DNA of 64,000 nucleotides from an uncultured cyanobacterium (GCA_903848645.1 CAINGU010000083.1:62001-126000); one strand, 5' to 3'. Numbered from the stretch's first letter, positions 26,557 through 36,448 are shown. The notes: a model not told the origin generated them from the sequence alone. A program made the numbers and translations.

Positions 26557-27744
26557 TCATCGTTCTGAATTTAGCCAATATTTGTAAGCTGCATAGGCTA
26601 ATGTGACTACACCAGTTATAATAGCAGATTCATCAACTTCAAATTGCGGATGATGCAAGGGATGATTAATTATTCTATCTTCATAGCCTACACCTAAACG
26701 AAACATTGAACCAGGGGCGTGTTCTAAATAAACAGAAAAATCTTCTGCACCTAATGATGGTTCTGGTAAAATTTGTACACGTTCATTACTCCACGCTTCT
26801 TCTGCTGATGATTGTAATAATTGTGTTAAGGCATTATCGTTTTGAACACTGGGTACACCTTGACGATAATTAACTTGATATTTGGCATTATAAGAATTAC
26901 AAACATTAGCAACTATATTTTCAATCCATTGTGGTAGTTTATCACGGGTTTCTGGATGAAGCGATCGCACTGTTCCTAATAGTTGGACTTTATCAGCAAT
27001 TACATTTGGCGCTCTCCCGCCATTAATTTGTCCAATACTCAATACTACGGGACGCAAAGGGTTTTGTGTACGACTAATCGCTTGCTGTAATGATGTAATT
27101 ACTTGTGCAGCAATCCAAATAGCATCTATAGCTTCATGGGGACGCGCACCATGTCCAGATTCACCAATAATAATAATTTCTAAACTGTCTGCGGCTGCTG
27201 TTAGCGCACCATAGCGAATACCAACTGAACCAGCGGGAATGGAAGGAAAAACGTGCAACCCTAAAATAGCCGCAACATTATTCATAACTCCATCTTTTAC
27301 CATCCAGTTTGCACCTTGGGCAATTTCTTCGGCTGGTTGAAATAAAAATCTCACCTTTCCACCCAATTCTGAGGCGATTTGGGAAAGTACCATCGCTGTT
27401 CCCAAACCTACTGTAGTATGAATATCATGGCCGCAAGCGTGCATGACTCCTTCAATCCGAGAAGCATATTCTAAACTTGTGCGTTCTTGTATGGGCAAAG
27501 CATCCATGTCAGTGCGAATTGCCAATATCCTATCACTAGGTTGAGTTCCTTGCAATTCACCGATAACACCTGTTTTGCCTATTCCTTCTTCTACGTGCAA
27601 GCCATTGGCAGATAATACACCTGCAATAAAAGCAGCGGTTTGATATTCTTCTCCGCTTAATTCTGGATGTGCATGAATATGGCGGCGAATTTCGACTAAG
27701 CGGGGTACTATATTTGTTGTTAAGTCTTTGATTCGGTTTAGCAT
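26557..27744 (-). CDS. M20 family amidohydrolase (HipO/IAA-amino acid hydrolase-like)
   Basis: 395 residues. The metal-binding blocks are HAHPELSGEEYQTAA, RTDMDALPIQE, MHACGHDIHTTVGLG and the QPAEEIAQGA glutamate. The dimerisation domain follows (SGHGARPHEAIDAI), and the last ligand block is SLGAEDFSVYLEH. It hydrolyses N-acyl amino acids (hippurate or IAA-amino acid types); the true substrate is unknown. Complete and cytosolic. Confidence 0.94.
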   Translation of the reverse strand: MLNRIKDLTTNIVPRLVEIRRHIHAHPELSGEEYQTAAFIAGVLSANGLHVEEGIGKTGVIGELQGTQPSDRILAIRTDMDALPIQERTSLEYASRIEGVMHACGHDIHTTVGLGTAMVLSQIASELGGKVRFLFQPAEEIAQGANWMVKDGVMNNVAAILGLHVFPSIPAGSVGIRYGALTAAADSLEIIIIGESGHGARPHEAIDAIWIAAQVITSLQQAISRTQNPLRPVVLSIGQINGGRAPNVIADKVQLLGTVRSLHPETRDKLPQWIENIVANVCNSYNAKYQVNYRQGVPSVQNDNALTQLLQSSAEEAWSNERVQILPEPSLGAEDFSVYLEHAPGSMFRLGVGYEDRIINHPLHHPQFEVDESAIITGVVTLAYAAYKYWLNSER

Positions 27745-27993
27745 GGCAATAATTTTAATTCATTAACCCTGTATTCCATCATAGAGAACTGCTTATAGCT
27801 AAAATGCTGCTAGTGTAACAAGACAAGTTGGGAAATTTGCTACTTTGGCTAACCTTAAATATAAAGAAATAATTAAAAATATACAAAACTTATATAAATT
27901 GTTATTACAGAACTATGCAGATGGGAATAAAGAGTGTATATTAGTCTCAACTTCAGTATACCGAAAGATTTATAGTCTACCAATTATGAGATG

Positions 27994-28023
27994 CCCCTGG
28001 TTCACAACTAAAAGAACCGGGGG
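27994..28023 (+). terminator. Hairpin followed by T-containing tract, possible terminator
   Basis: CCCCTGGTTC and GAACCGGGGG form a 10-bp stem with one wobble around a 10-base loop. TATCTGTGTTTTA follows. No convincing gene precedes it on the plus strand (the open frame at 27845 is weak), so a small RNA starting near 27800-27900 is possible. Confidence 0.4.
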
Positions 28024-28066
28024 TATCTGTGTTTTAGGGAACAGGGAATAGATCATGAAACTTCTG

Positions 28067-28094
28067 ACTGGGCGCAGGCCCTGCGCCCCTACCT
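28067..28094. repeat. GC-rich palindromic repeat
   Basis: GGGCGCAGGCCCTGCGCCCC plus TACC, the fourth location of the family found at 6621, 9313 and 22053. Confidence 0.7.
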
Positions 28095-28108
28095 CCTGTT
28101 ATAATTTT

Positions 28109-29803
28109 TTATCGCCAACCTAACCAGCGCAAGCAAGGGACAATTAGGTAATAGCTTATACTTAAGCAAAAACTGATTAAGATACTCACCAGACTAAAGA
28201 AACCTATGGGTGAAAATATATTAAGGGCGTTAGGTTGACTGGAAAAATGGAATAAATGTAGTTCCAATCCTAACCGCACGAAAATAGCTATCAGGTTAGC
28301 ACTACCTAAACCTGCGATTACAGCATAAGCTATTTGATGAGTGCGAAGACCTAAACCTAGACTTAAGAGGGGAAGTGATATCAAAATCCATATTCCCAAG
28401 CTTTCAGCAGGATTCTGAGTAGTGATGAATTGACAAGCTATCCAGCCTAAAGCATAACCCAGAAAACCCAGGAAAGCTGCCATGAGAAACCGCCGCTTTT
28501 GCCCAAAACAGCCGGATAAGGTTAATCCCCAAGCTGTTCCTGAACCTGCAAAACCATAAACTATAGTTTCTGCGGCCATATCAGGTTGCTTTTCGACTAA
28601 AGTTGGTAATTGATAGGCTAGTAATTCCAACCAGCGATCGCCTAAACTGGTATGGTAAGCCAGGAAAAAACCAATCATAGTCCCGATTCCCGCGCAGATG
28701 CTAGTCAGAATCATTACCCAAATAGTCGCCAAACAAGCTAATAATAATTCCCATATTCCCTGAATTATAAATAAAGTGGTATTACCTATAGATTGAGTAA
28801 AATCAGCTACTGATTTTACTACAGATTTACCCATGCGGCTAAATAAGCCTTCTTGTGAAGACGGGGAAGCAATATTTAGTAATCTTTTGTGAATAATAGC
28901 TGCATGGGCTGGACGCAATTTTACATCATCCTGTACCATTTCATCGAGCAAATCTGCTAAATCCGGTTTAATCTGTTTGTAATTACGCCATTGTAGTTTT
29001 CCAGTTAAACCATCTTCCAAATCTGATGGATACTTACCCGTAAGTAATTGAATCATTGTCCGTCCCAAAGCATAAAAATCTGCGGCAGGTCCCACATTAC
29101 CGCCACGAATTTGTTCCTGGGGACTATAGCCGGAGGAGTATAAGCGTGTAGAGGTGGGATGTGACCGCAAAACTGAACCACTAAATTGTTTAGCACCGCC
29201 AAAATCAATTAGTACCAATTGATCACTTTTCGCAGGAGATACTGGTGTGGAAGTCCGCAACATTAAATTAGAAGGTTTTATATCTCGGTGAATAATTTGG
29301 CGTTTATGTAATTCCTGTAAAATCTGTACAGCTTGAATAAACCAACTTATTACCAAATCTTCGGAACAACCTTGAGGAGAATTATTCAATACTTCCTCTA
29401 AAGTGTAGCCATTGATTTTTTCCATCACCAAACATGGTAATTGATGCGGTTTTGGGTTAACCAAATTGACTTGAAAATAACCGTCATTATCAACTTTAGG
29501 CACGCCAGAATTACGGAAACTACTTAGAACTTCCGCTTCTTGAATGAACAATTCCAGTGCCTTGGGTGAAGTTTCTACCAGCACCTTCAGCACTTTTTCT
29601 GTCTGTGTCTTTTCATCCCAAATTGTGTAAATTTGGGCAAATCCTCCCGCACCAAGAGGTTTAAGAGAGAAATAGCGGTCTAACAGATGCAGCGGTGCGC
29701 CACAACTGTTACAGAATTTGTTTCCCCAGGGTTGAGGATAGGGACGTTGACAATGGGGATTTATGCAGTTAACCGCACTCTGAGTTATCTGGGTCAAAAC
29801 CAC
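28109..29803 (-). CDS. Serine/threonine protein kinase with zinc ribbon and C-terminal membrane domain
   Basis: 564 residues. A zinc ribbon (CINPHC, then CNSCG) leads into a Hanks kinase: glycine loop GAGGFAQI, lysine in VLKVLVE, catalytic loop HRDIKPSN, IDFGGAKQ in place of the plain DFG, and a YSPQEQ activation-segment end. After about residue 330 come four or more hydrophobic segments (for example LLACLATIWVMILTSICAGI), forming a membrane domain. The sensor or partner is unknown. It shares the zinc ribbon with the kinase at 568-1668 but has a different tail. Confidence 0.92.
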   Translation of the reverse strand: MVLTQITQSAVNCINPHCQRPYPQPWGNKFCNSCGAPLHLLDRYFSLKPLGAGGFAQIYTIWDEKTQTEKVLKVLVETSPKALELFIQEAEVLSSFRNSGVPKVDNDGYFQVNLVNPKPHQLPCLVMEKINGYTLEEVLNNSPQGCSEDLVISWFIQAVQILQELHKRQIIHRDIKPSNLMLRTSTPVSPAKSDQLVLIDFGGAKQFSGSVLRSHPTSTRLYSSGYSPQEQIRGGNVGPAADFYALGRTMIQLLTGKYPSDLEDGLTGKLQWRNYKQIKPDLADLLDEMVQDDVKLRPAHAAIIHKRLLNIASPSSQEGLFSRMGKSVVKSVADFTQSIGNTTLFIIQGIWELLLACLATIWVMILTSICAGIGTMIGFFLAYHTSLGDRWLELLAYQLPTLVEKQPDMAAETIVYGFAGSGTAWGLTLSGCFGQKRRFLMAAFLGFLGYALGWIACQFITTQNPAESLGIWILISLPLLSLGLGLRTHQIAYAVIAGLGSANLIAIFVRLGLELHLFHFSSQPNALNIFSPIGFFSLVSILISFCLSISYYLIVPCLRWLGWR

Positions 29804-30012
29804 GAAAATACAAAGGCTGGATCGATTTTAGCGTCTATTTCACTTTAGTTCTAGATATTCCTGTGAATAAAGCACAAAACTTTTATTTTTAACCTCTGCT
29901 GTGGAAAGTTATCAGCCTCTGGATGCTTTATTATAGATACAAGCGAACCATTAAATTAACAAGAGGATAAGATAATTTGCAGATGATCTGAGGTCATAAT
30001 TTCATCTTTCCG

Positions 30013-31617
30013 TTAACAACTATATCCATCCCCAGTCATAGGAAAATTATAATCAGAAAAGATAGCATGATTACTATGATCACCGCTAGTTTCTTGATCA
30101 AGAACCTCAATAACTTTGTTATAAATATCTTCCGCTTCTTGGGGAGAATCACCAATACTTGTTAGTCCCAATTTACCAAACTGGGAAAGGCAACCCATGA
30201 GATGAAAAACTGTACCTGTTTCCGTGCCACTGTCAAAATGTAATCTATGGTGAGCAATAATATCCATTAAGTCATTAGGTAATAATCCCTGATAACTAGG
30301 TTTTTGTAAATTGTCTGTGGCAATATAATATTTTGGTCTACCTTGCTGACTATAAAATAAACCAGTGGATAAATCATAACGACCATTGGTTAATAATTTT
30401 AAAGTCATAAATGGGTGAGTTGTTCCCCCTTTGCGAAGGTTAATTTCAATGGCTTGAATATCCCATTTACCATCACCTTTATCAACAGTGACAAAATCCA
30501 CTGCAAATCTTTCCAAAGCCCCTTTTTCTGCTAATTTTTTGCCAACTCTTAAACCTAATTCCTGTAATTCACAGCGGTAATTTTTATCCGCAGGAAAACG
30601 ACAACCTATATAAATTTGTCCGTCTGGACCTCCTAAAATTTGGTCATGGGTAGAAAGGATTTCCACTTCTCCCGTCGGTGTAATTCTGCCTTGAACACTG
30701 GGAGAATGTTTAATTTCTCCTTCGATAAAACCTTCAACAATTGCCCCTAATTCGGGAATGCGTCCAGAGAAATTTGCCCAGGTTTCTTGTATAGATTGAA
30801 AACGTAAATAGAGAAAGAGATCGCTAATAGCTGCTACCCTGTGAATATGATCAGCTTTTCCCGGTGCAAAATCCATTATTTCTCTTAAATCTAATAGTGC
30901 ATTTCCCTCTCCTGAAAACCCTTCATTCAACTTAATTACCATTCTTTGTAATGTCGGTTGACGTTCCCACAAATCAGCAGCAGCATTTGCTAAATCTTCC
31001 GAACTCCTAACTAACTCGCTACCGTCTGGAAGGGGTACAGCACTTTCTTGGAAAATTTGTCTACTGCCACTTTTTGTTCCCCAAATTTGTAAATCTGGTG
31101 CAGCCGCATATAAAGGTACACCCAACTTTAAAGATAATTCTGCTTCCCAAAAAGTGGAATTATAACAGACCATAAAAGCTTTATCTAATCGTAAAGCCTT
31201 GTGAATTCTTTCTAATAACCGAGGACGTTCTAATATTTTTTGACTCAGAGGTTTTAAAGAAGCATCATAAGTAGAAAGTAATAATAACCGATGACGAGCA
31301 TGAGAAAAAGGAATCCCCGGAAGTAATTGCAGATAATAGTCAATAATGCTAGGATGAAGTGGCATTGAAGTTACATAAATTAACCTAGTGCGGGGATTTC
31401 GTAACCGCATTAACGAAAAAAGTAACCTTTCCTCATAATGCTCACATCCTTCCACCTTAAGCAACTCTCGCTGATCTATACTCAAAGAAGGAATAATTAA
31501 AATATCCGCTTCGCTATTATCGAATAACTCGCTAGTTTTCCAGCGATCACGTAATGTTAATTGTAAATTACGAAACTTATCAATTTCCTGTAACTCATCA
31601 ATCTTTAATGTCACCAT
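30013..31617 (-). CDS. ATP-grasp carboxylate-amine ligase, PGM1-like
   Basis: 534 residues. The middle and C-terminal parts look like an ATP-grasp fold: MVIKLNEGFSGEGNALLDL (ATP-binding lysine and glycine loop), and VDFVTVDKGDGKWDIQAIEINLRKGGTTHPF, which carries the Mg-binding E-x-N. The N-terminal third is alpha/beta (ADILIIPSLSIDQRELL). The pattern matches the cyanobacterial PGM1-related peptide ligases, named for an actinomycete peptide ligase of pheganomycin biosynthesis. That suggests amide-bond formation between a carboxylate and an amine. No biosynthetic partners sit beside it, so the product is unknown. Confidence 0.8.
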   Translation of the reverse strand: MVTLKIDELQEIDKFRNLQLTLRDRWKTSELFDNSEADILIIPSLSIDQRELLKVEGCEHYEERLLFSLMRLRNPRTRLIYVTSMPLHPSIIDYYLQLLPGIPFSHARHRLLLLSTYDASLKPLSQKILERPRLLERIHKALRLDKAFMVCYNSTFWEAELSLKLGVPLYAAAPDLQIWGTKSGSRQIFQESAVPLPDGSELVRSSEDLANAAADLWERQPTLQRMVIKLNEGFSGEGNALLDLREIMDFAPGKADHIHRVAAISDLFLYLRFQSIQETWANFSGRIPELGAIVEGFIEGEIKHSPSVQGRITPTGEVEILSTHDQILGGPDGQIYIGCRFPADKNYRCELQELGLRVGKKLAEKGALERFAVDFVTVDKGDGKWDIQAIEINLRKGGTTHPFMTLKLLTNGRYDLSTGLFYSQQGRPKYYIATDNLQKPSYQGLLPNDLMDIIAHHRLHFDSGTETGTVFHLMGCLSQFGKLGLTSIGDSPQEAEDIYNKVIEVLDQETSGDHSNHAIFSDYNFPMTGDGYSC

Positions 31618-31912
31618 ATCCCCAACCTGATATTACTTCCCATACTACTTTCCTACCTAATATATACCCCAAGAGAGAGTGCAAATAAAGATTGTAAATG
31701 TATCGTTTTGTTAAATATAAAAATCTCTATCTCTTCTTTCTCTACCTCCGTTACCTCTATGCCTCTGCGGTTAGTTAAAAAAGATTACAGTCCGCTACAC
31801 AAACGATTGCGATCTTAATTACTAAAAACTTCAGACTAAAGAGAGATGAATAAATATTTAATAACTAATACAATCACAAAATGGGAATAGATAAATATTA
31901 AAAAATCCACTT

Positions 31913-32170
31913 ATGGCATCTCCACAACCATTACATGATACAGAATTAGTAGATTGTGCTAGAGCAAATGCTAACCAGGGAATAGAAACCGCTGCGTGTC
32001 AGTGTGGTTATGGGGATGATATTAATACATTTGCTCAAGAATTACGTCAAGCTTGTGAAAAAATGAATTTGCAAGTTAAAGAACTCAAAGAACTGATTAC
32101 CGATCAGGATATGATATTAAAACTGGGGACTGGAGAAATTATTGCCCCCAATACAGCATCAGAACTTTAA
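31913..32170 (+). CDS. Small hypothetical protein
   Basis: 85 residues, acidic: MASPQPLHDTELVDCARANA, an AACQCGYGDDINTFAQEL centre and a helix EKMNLQVKELKELITDQ. It ends in NTASEL. It has three cysteines but no clear metal motif. The family is unknown to me, though the style (soluble, helical) is common among cyanobacterial conserved proteins. A promoter would lie in the 295-base AT-rich gap upstream, where nothing else was seen. Confidence 0.65.
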   Translation: MASPQPLHDTELVDCARANANQGIETAACQCGYGDDINTFAQELRQACEKMNLQVKELKELITDQDMILKLGTGEIIAPNTASEL

Positions 32171-32505
32171 CACTCTCCTTTTGTGGCAAATTTTCAAATC
32201 ATAAAAATTGCAATTTGTCAATTATTTAGCAAAAGAATATTACTGAAAGCTTGATAACTGCGTGTAGTGTCACCACAACATAGCGCAATTCGAGCAGAAA
32301 ACAAATCAACTTATTTATTGATTTTATCCTCAAAAATGGTAAAATATATAGAAAAACAGACTTGTTCTAGTACACAACGGCGTAAGTCAACCAACCATTA
32401 AAAATTTGACAAAAGCTTGTGTAATCTGCTTTTTTAAGTTTTAATTTTTAAGTTTTAATTCCGCACTGCGGTACTAGCTTCGGTCTCAATAGCAAAGGTT
32501 TAGAG
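32171..32505. other. AT-rich upstream region of the site-2 protease gene
   Basis: 335 bases without ORF. It holds a direct repeat of AAGTTTTAATT (about 32438-32460) and a small palindrome CCGCACTGCGG (32462-32472) just before the ATG-proximal leader. This long leader may carry the promoter; nothing more specific is visible. Confidence 0.45.
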
Positions 32506-33993
32506 ATGTTGACTTCATCGGAAACTCCTATAATTGCAGCCATTGTGCTGATAGCGTCCGGCATTTTAGGCTGGGGCTTTTATCGCGCCAGACCTTTTGG
32601 TAAACTAGGTATCTTAGCCTGGTTACAATCCGTAGTCTTAATGACTCCCTGGCTTTTGTTCTTTGGATTATTTGCTGCTGGGATTTATATCAACATCGTT
32701 GGTATCTTGTTCTTAGTAGTAGCTTCCGCTGGATTGTATATTTTCCTGGGCAGAAAATTACGGGACGCGGGACAAGATGCTATTCTCAAACAACGGGCAA
32801 CAGATAGACTCGCTGCCCAAACTGCAAGCGAAGGTGATAAAGACAGTTCAGTTGTAGTCCCAGAACTGCAATTAGCACCAACCCCCATACCTGAAGCAGA
32901 TTTAAGCCTAATTAGAGGCATTTTCGGTATTGACACATTTTTTGCCACCGAAACTATTCCCTACCAAGAAGGAGTAGTTTTTAAAGGCAACTTGCGGGGA
33001 GAACCTGAAGCCGTTCACAACCGACTGACGAAAACTTTACAAGAACGGTTAGATGATAAATATCGGCTGTTTTTGGTAGAAGATACTGACAGTAAACCTG
33101 TGATGATTGTTCTCCCTAGCCGCACAGACCCCCAGCGCACCCAATTAGCACAAAAAGCTTTTGCGGTGATTTTATTGATAGCAACCATCGCTACCAGCTT
33201 AGAAGTGGGGGGTATATTACAGAATTTCGATTTATTCAGTAACCCCGAACGCTTTGCAGAAGCTTTACCTATTGCTTTGGGTTTATTGGTAATTTTGATA
33301 TCTCACGAAATCGGACATTGGTTATTAGCGCGTCGTCACCAAGTCAAATTAAGTTGGCCGTTCTTTTTACCAGCGGTGCAAATTGGTTCTTTTGGGGCAA
33401 TTACTAGATTTGAGTCCCTTGTCCCTAGCCGTAATGCTTTATTTGATATTGCTTTGGCTGGCCCGGCTTTTGGTGGGATTACTTCTTTATTATTACTGGT
33501 AATAGGGTTGCTACTTTCCCACCCAGGGAGTTTATTTCAATTACCCAATCAGTTTTTCCAAGGTTCAATTTTAGTCGGTAGCTTGGCACGGGTTGTCCTC
33601 GGTTCGGCTTTACAATCTCCGCTGGTGAATATTCATCCTTTGGTAATTGTTGGTTGGTTAGGATTAGTTATCACTGCATTGAATTTAATGCCCGCTGGAC
33701 AATTAGACGGGGGGCGGATTGTGCAAGCAATTTATGGTCGCAAAACCGCAGGGAGAACCACTTTTGCAACGATAGTTTTACTGGCTATCGTATCATTAGG
33801 TAATCCTTTAGCGATGTATTGGGCAATTGTGATTTTGTTTTTACAACGGGATTTAGAACGCCCTAGTTTAAATGAAATCAGTGAACCAGATGATGCTAGG
33901 GCGGCTTTATGTCTTTTGGCTTTGTTTTTAATGATTGCTACTCTTTTACCTTTAACTCCGGCTTTAGCTGGGCGTTTGGGTATCGGTAGTTAG
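32506..33993 (+). CDS. Site-2 protease family (M50) membrane peptidase, EGY-like
   Basis: 495 residues. A pair of N-terminal transmembrane helices is followed by a soluble insert of about 130 residues, then the catalytic membrane core. HEIGH at about 267-271 supplies two zinc-binding histidines and the general acid, and NLMPAGQLDGGRI near residue 400 supplies the third ligand. The size and the internal soluble domain match the cyanobacterial and plant EGY (ethylene-dependent gravitropism-deficient and yellow-green) metalloproteases. The likely role is intramembrane cleavage of regulators or stress proteins in thylakoid or plasma membrane. Confidence 0.93.
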   Translation: MLTSSETPIIAAIVLIASGILGWGFYRARPFGKLGILAWLQSVVLMTPWLLFFGLFAAGIYINIVGILFLVVASAGLYIFLGRKLRDAGQDAILKQRATDRLAAQTASEGDKDSSVVVPELQLAPTPIPEADLSLIRGIFGIDTFFATETIPYQEGVVFKGNLRGEPEAVHNRLTKTLQERLDDKYRLFLVEDTDSKPVMIVLPSRTDPQRTQLAQKAFAVILLIATIATSLEVGGILQNFDLFSNPERFAEALPIALGLLVILISHEIGHWLLARRHQVKLSWPFFLPAVQIGSFGAITRFESLVPSRNALFDIALAGPAFGGITSLLLLVIGLLLSHPGSLFQLPNQFFQGSILVGSLARVVLGSALQSPLVNIHPLVIVGWLGLVITALNLMPAGQLDGGRIVQAIYGRKTAGRTTFATIVLLAIVSLGNPLAMYWAIVILFLQRDLERPSLNEISEPDDARAALCLLALFLMIATLLPLTPALAGRLGIGS

Positions 33994-34017
33994 GAATTTT
34001 GGCGTTGCATAGAATTA

Positions 34018-34060
34018 TGTTTCGCGCAAAGACGCAAAGGAGCAAAGGCGCAAAGTTTAC
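34018..34060. repeat. Dispersed repeat TTTCGCGCAAAGACGCAAAG
   Basis: TTTCGCGCAAAGACGCAAAG followed by GAGCAAAGGCGCAAAG. The same unit occurs at 35370-35405 (GAGCAAAGTCGC variant) and a partial copy lies at 46514-46534. Two copies flank the GHL10 gene in direct orientation. Confidence 0.75.
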
Positions 34061-34122
34061 GAGTTTAAATTTTTCACTTTCATCCTTTAATTCTGCAACG
34101 CCAGATTTTCTTTACCAATTAT

Positions 34123-35340
34123 TTACGGTTTCCAATTTGCTAATAGGTTGGGGTAGTTTGTTGGTGTGGGGAATATTTTCTGCCATGTTTGTTGGCGTTG
34201 TTGGGGTTTTTCTTGACTCATGTTCCAGAGGGTTTCGTAGAAGAAGAAGGAAACACCGTCAAATTTTCTCTCTCGCACTTTTTCTATTTGGGTTTTAATT
34301 TGTTCCATTGGAACTGTGCGATTTTTCAAACCACTTAAAATCCCAATGCTGACGGGAATATGAGTTTGGGCTTGTTTGACTTCTGGATATTCTAATTCGC
34401 TGATAAAGACGTTTAAATCATTGCGATAAATTTGTAAAACTAGGTCTTCAATGATTCCCATTCTTTCCCATTTCTGCCAATCTGCAAGAAAGTATTCATA
34501 GGAAAAACGCTGGGGATTAGGCGCAACGGAAACGATACAATCTTTTTTATTAGCTTTAATTGCTGTAAATACCCGCTTCATAAAGTCGGTAATTTTGTTC
34601 GCTCTCCAACTTACCCATTCTGGATCTTTGAAGTCTGCGGGGGGAAGTTTTCCTTGGTGTTCTTTCTTGTATAATGCTGTGGTGTAGGCATCATATCCTA
34701 GTTCTGATGGTAAGCCGAAATGGTCATCAAATTGAATCCCATCAATATCGTAATTTTTAACTATTTCTACTATCAAATCTTGGATAAATTGTTGCACTTC
34801 GGGACGAAAGGGATTTAACCAAACTCGGTTATGTATGCCTTCTTTAACTATTTTTGTGCCATCTCTGCGGTTTGTCAACCAAGTAGGACGATTTTTAGCT
34901 AAAAGGGAATCAGCAGGTGCCATAAAGCCAAATTCAAACCAGGGAATTACTGTTAAATTTTGTTTATGTCCCTCAGATATTACTTCTTTGAGCATATCTC
35001 GCTTTTGGAGTCCGGGGGTGGGGTCAACTGCTTTACCAATGACTTTGGCTGCGACTTTGCTAGGATATAGTGTATATCCCCAATTCCAGACGGCGGGATA
35101 AACGGTGTTAAAGTTGAGTTGTTGTAATGTTCGTAAACTTTGTTTTAGTCTATTACTCTCAAATAAAACATCACTATCAATATTTGTTAGCCATACTCCC
35201 CGTAATTCTGTTGATTTAGGAATTTGGGCATTTAAGGGGAATGATAGCATAATGAAAGCGACCATACTCACGGCCATCATAGCTGCTAAAAATCCTAGTT
35301 TTTTAGTTTGACGTTGCCATTTTAGAGATATTTTTTTCAT
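34123..35340 (-). CDS. GHL10 family (DUF187/YngK-like) glycoside hydrolase-like protein
   Basis: 405 residues. An N-terminal hydrophobic segment after a basic start (MKKISLKWQRQTKK, then LGFLAAMMAVSMVAFIMLS) is a signal peptide or anchor. The catalytic TIM-barrel-like domain begins STELRGVWLTNIDSDVLF and contains the family motifs WNWGYTLYPSKVA and YDIDGIQFDDHFGLP, where the aspartates are the likely active site. Relatives are predicted exported glycosidases acting on cell-wall or extracellular polysaccharide. The gene is flanked on both sides by the TTTCGCGCAAAG repeat. Confidence 0.88.
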   Translation of the reverse strand: MKKISLKWQRQTKKLGFLAAMMAVSMVAFIMLSFPLNAQIPKSTELRGVWLTNIDSDVLFESNRLKQSLRTLQQLNFNTVYPAVWNWGYTLYPSKVAAKVIGKAVDPTPGLQKRDMLKEVISEGHKQNLTVIPWFEFGFMAPADSLLAKNRPTWLTNRRDGTKIVKEGIHNRVWLNPFRPEVQQFIQDLIVEIVKNYDIDGIQFDDHFGLPSELGYDAYTTALYKKEHQGKLPPADFKDPEWVSWRANKITDFMKRVFTAIKANKKDCIVSVAPNPQRFSYEYFLADWQKWERMGIIEDLVLQIYRNDLNVFISELEYPEVKQAQTHIPVSIGILSGLKNRTVPMEQIKTQIEKVRERKFDGVSFFFYETLWNMSQEKPQQRQQTWQKIFPTPTNYPNLLANWKP

Positions 35341-35369
35341 TGCTTATCCCTGGTTTGTTAAATTTAGTG

Positions 35370-35405
35370 TTTCGCGCAAAGACGCAAAGGAGCAAAGTCG
35401 CAAAG
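35370..35405. repeat. Dispersed repeat TTTCGCGCAAAGACGCAAAG, second copy
   Basis: Upstream of the GHL10 gene; differs from the 34018 copy at one position in the trailing GAGCAAAGTCGCAAAGG. Confidence 0.75.
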
Positions 35406-35429
35406 GAAGAAATAGATTAATTTGGAGTT

Positions 35430-35960
35430 TTATTGTGTCAACCCAACCTTGTATATTAGAGGTATGTTAGAAGAAGTAGTCGTTTGGCTTACAGTATCTC
35501 TTTTCTGCTGTTTCAATTTAAGCAGTTCTTTGGCTTGAAGCAATTGAATTTCACTATTTAAACGGTTGTAAGTTGCTTGAAGTACATACTCTAGACCACC
35601 ATTATACATAGGGTCGGAAGCCATACTTCGTCTAAATTCTTCTATTCGTTTGGCAATTTTAACTTGCTGTTCTCGAAGCATGATTTCTTCTGATGTAATC
35701 GCTAATGGAATGAGTTGAGCAGATGATAAAATCGAACCATCGTCTAATGTAGAAGACATTGTTAGAGATGGCTTTAAAGAGAGACTTCCAGTTGTTGGTT
35801 GTTGTTGGGATACTTTAGAGGATGAGATATTTGAATATGCTAAATTTGTCTGCTGTGATTGAGATATTTGTGGAAAAAAGGCAATACAACTGAAAAGTGT
35901 AATGAACACACAAACAAATAGCAAATTTTTTACCCATTTCTCTTTAATCCAGCCAATCAT
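35430..35960 (-). CDS. Exported or membrane-anchored hypothetical protein
   Basis: About 176 residues from ATG 35960, chosen for its GAGGAG ribosome-binding site about 7 bases upstream (a longer frame starts at 35996). A hydrophobic segment (NLLFVCVFITLFSCIAFF) near the N-terminus is a signal peptide or anchor. The rest is Ser/Thr/Gln-rich, then a long amphipathic helix (residues about 100-160, ITSEEIMLREQQVKIAKRIE). The C-terminus is Ser/Thr-rich. No family recognised. Confidence 0.65.
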   Translation of the reverse strand: MIGWIKEKWVKNLLFVCVFITLFSCIAFFPQISQSQQTNLAYSNISSSKVSQQQPTTGSLSLKPSLTMSSTLDDGSILSSAQLIPLAITSEEIMLREQQVKIAKRIEEFRRSMASDPMYNGGLEYVLQATYNRLNSEIQLLQAKELLKLKQQKRDTVSQTTTSSNIPLIYKVGLTQ

Positions 35961-36009
35961 AAAAAACTCCTCAAAAGGTTGTTTGTCAAAAAACAAATGT
36001 AATAATACC

Positions 36010-36128
36010 TAATTTTATTCTATTAAACAACAAAATCAAACAAATAATGCGCCATTTCCAACTTAGAACAAGCCGGAATTTCTACCTCTCTTCCTAACCT
36101 ATCTAAAAACACCGCTTGATTATTATCA
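36010..36128 (-). pseudogene. Duplicated 3' end of coaBC (35-codon fragment)
   Basis: 119 bases with about five differences from 36446-36564, which is the true 3' end of coaBC plus 13 downstream bases. The copy still encodes an open C-terminus ending [12 protein letters not shown] on the minus strand, but has no start. Together the two copies form direct repeats around a 317-base segment containing only the antitoxin-like gene. Confidence 0.85.
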
Positions 36129-36187
36129 ATAACTCAAAGTTTATATTATAGTGTACTTAAGTGTACACAATTTGTCAATTCACTATT

Positions 36188-36448
36188 ATGGACATCCAAT
36201 CTGTAGGCATCAAAGAATTTCGGGCTAATTTACATAAGTACACACAACAAACATCTGAACCAATCGCAATTACTTCTCATGGAGTGCCAATAGGTTACTA
36301 CATACCAACACAACCTACTCCTCAAAAACAAGATTTAATGGCTTTACAAGCAGCAGTCCAAAAAATCCAACAATTGCTGGAAACAAGAGGTATTAGTGAA
36401 GATGAATTATTTGCCGATTTCCAGAATGCTAACGAAAGTACAATATAA
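36188..36448 (+). CDS. Phd/YefM-like antitoxin, orphan
   Basis: About 86 residues from ATG 36188; the frame is open from 36161, but MDIQSVGIKEFRANLHKY is the family start. It resembles Phd/YefM antitoxins: a strand with IKEFRANL, then EPIAITSHGVPIGYYIP, then a charged helical C-terminus for toxin binding. No toxin gene follows; coaBC lies immediately after on the other strand. The gene sits between two direct copies of the coaBC tail, so it was probably inserted there. An imported or decayed toxin-antitoxin locus is the likely origin. Confidence 0.75.
   Translation: MDIQSVGIKEFRANLHKYTQQTSEPIAITSHGVPIGYYIPTQPTPQKQDLMALQAAVQKIQQLLETRGISEDELFADFQNANESTI

Noticed and set aside
27845-28051. Plus-strand 68-aa ORF
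   Set aside because: Starts with a rare codon, no ribosome-binding site and the end lies inside a hairpin; not protein-like.
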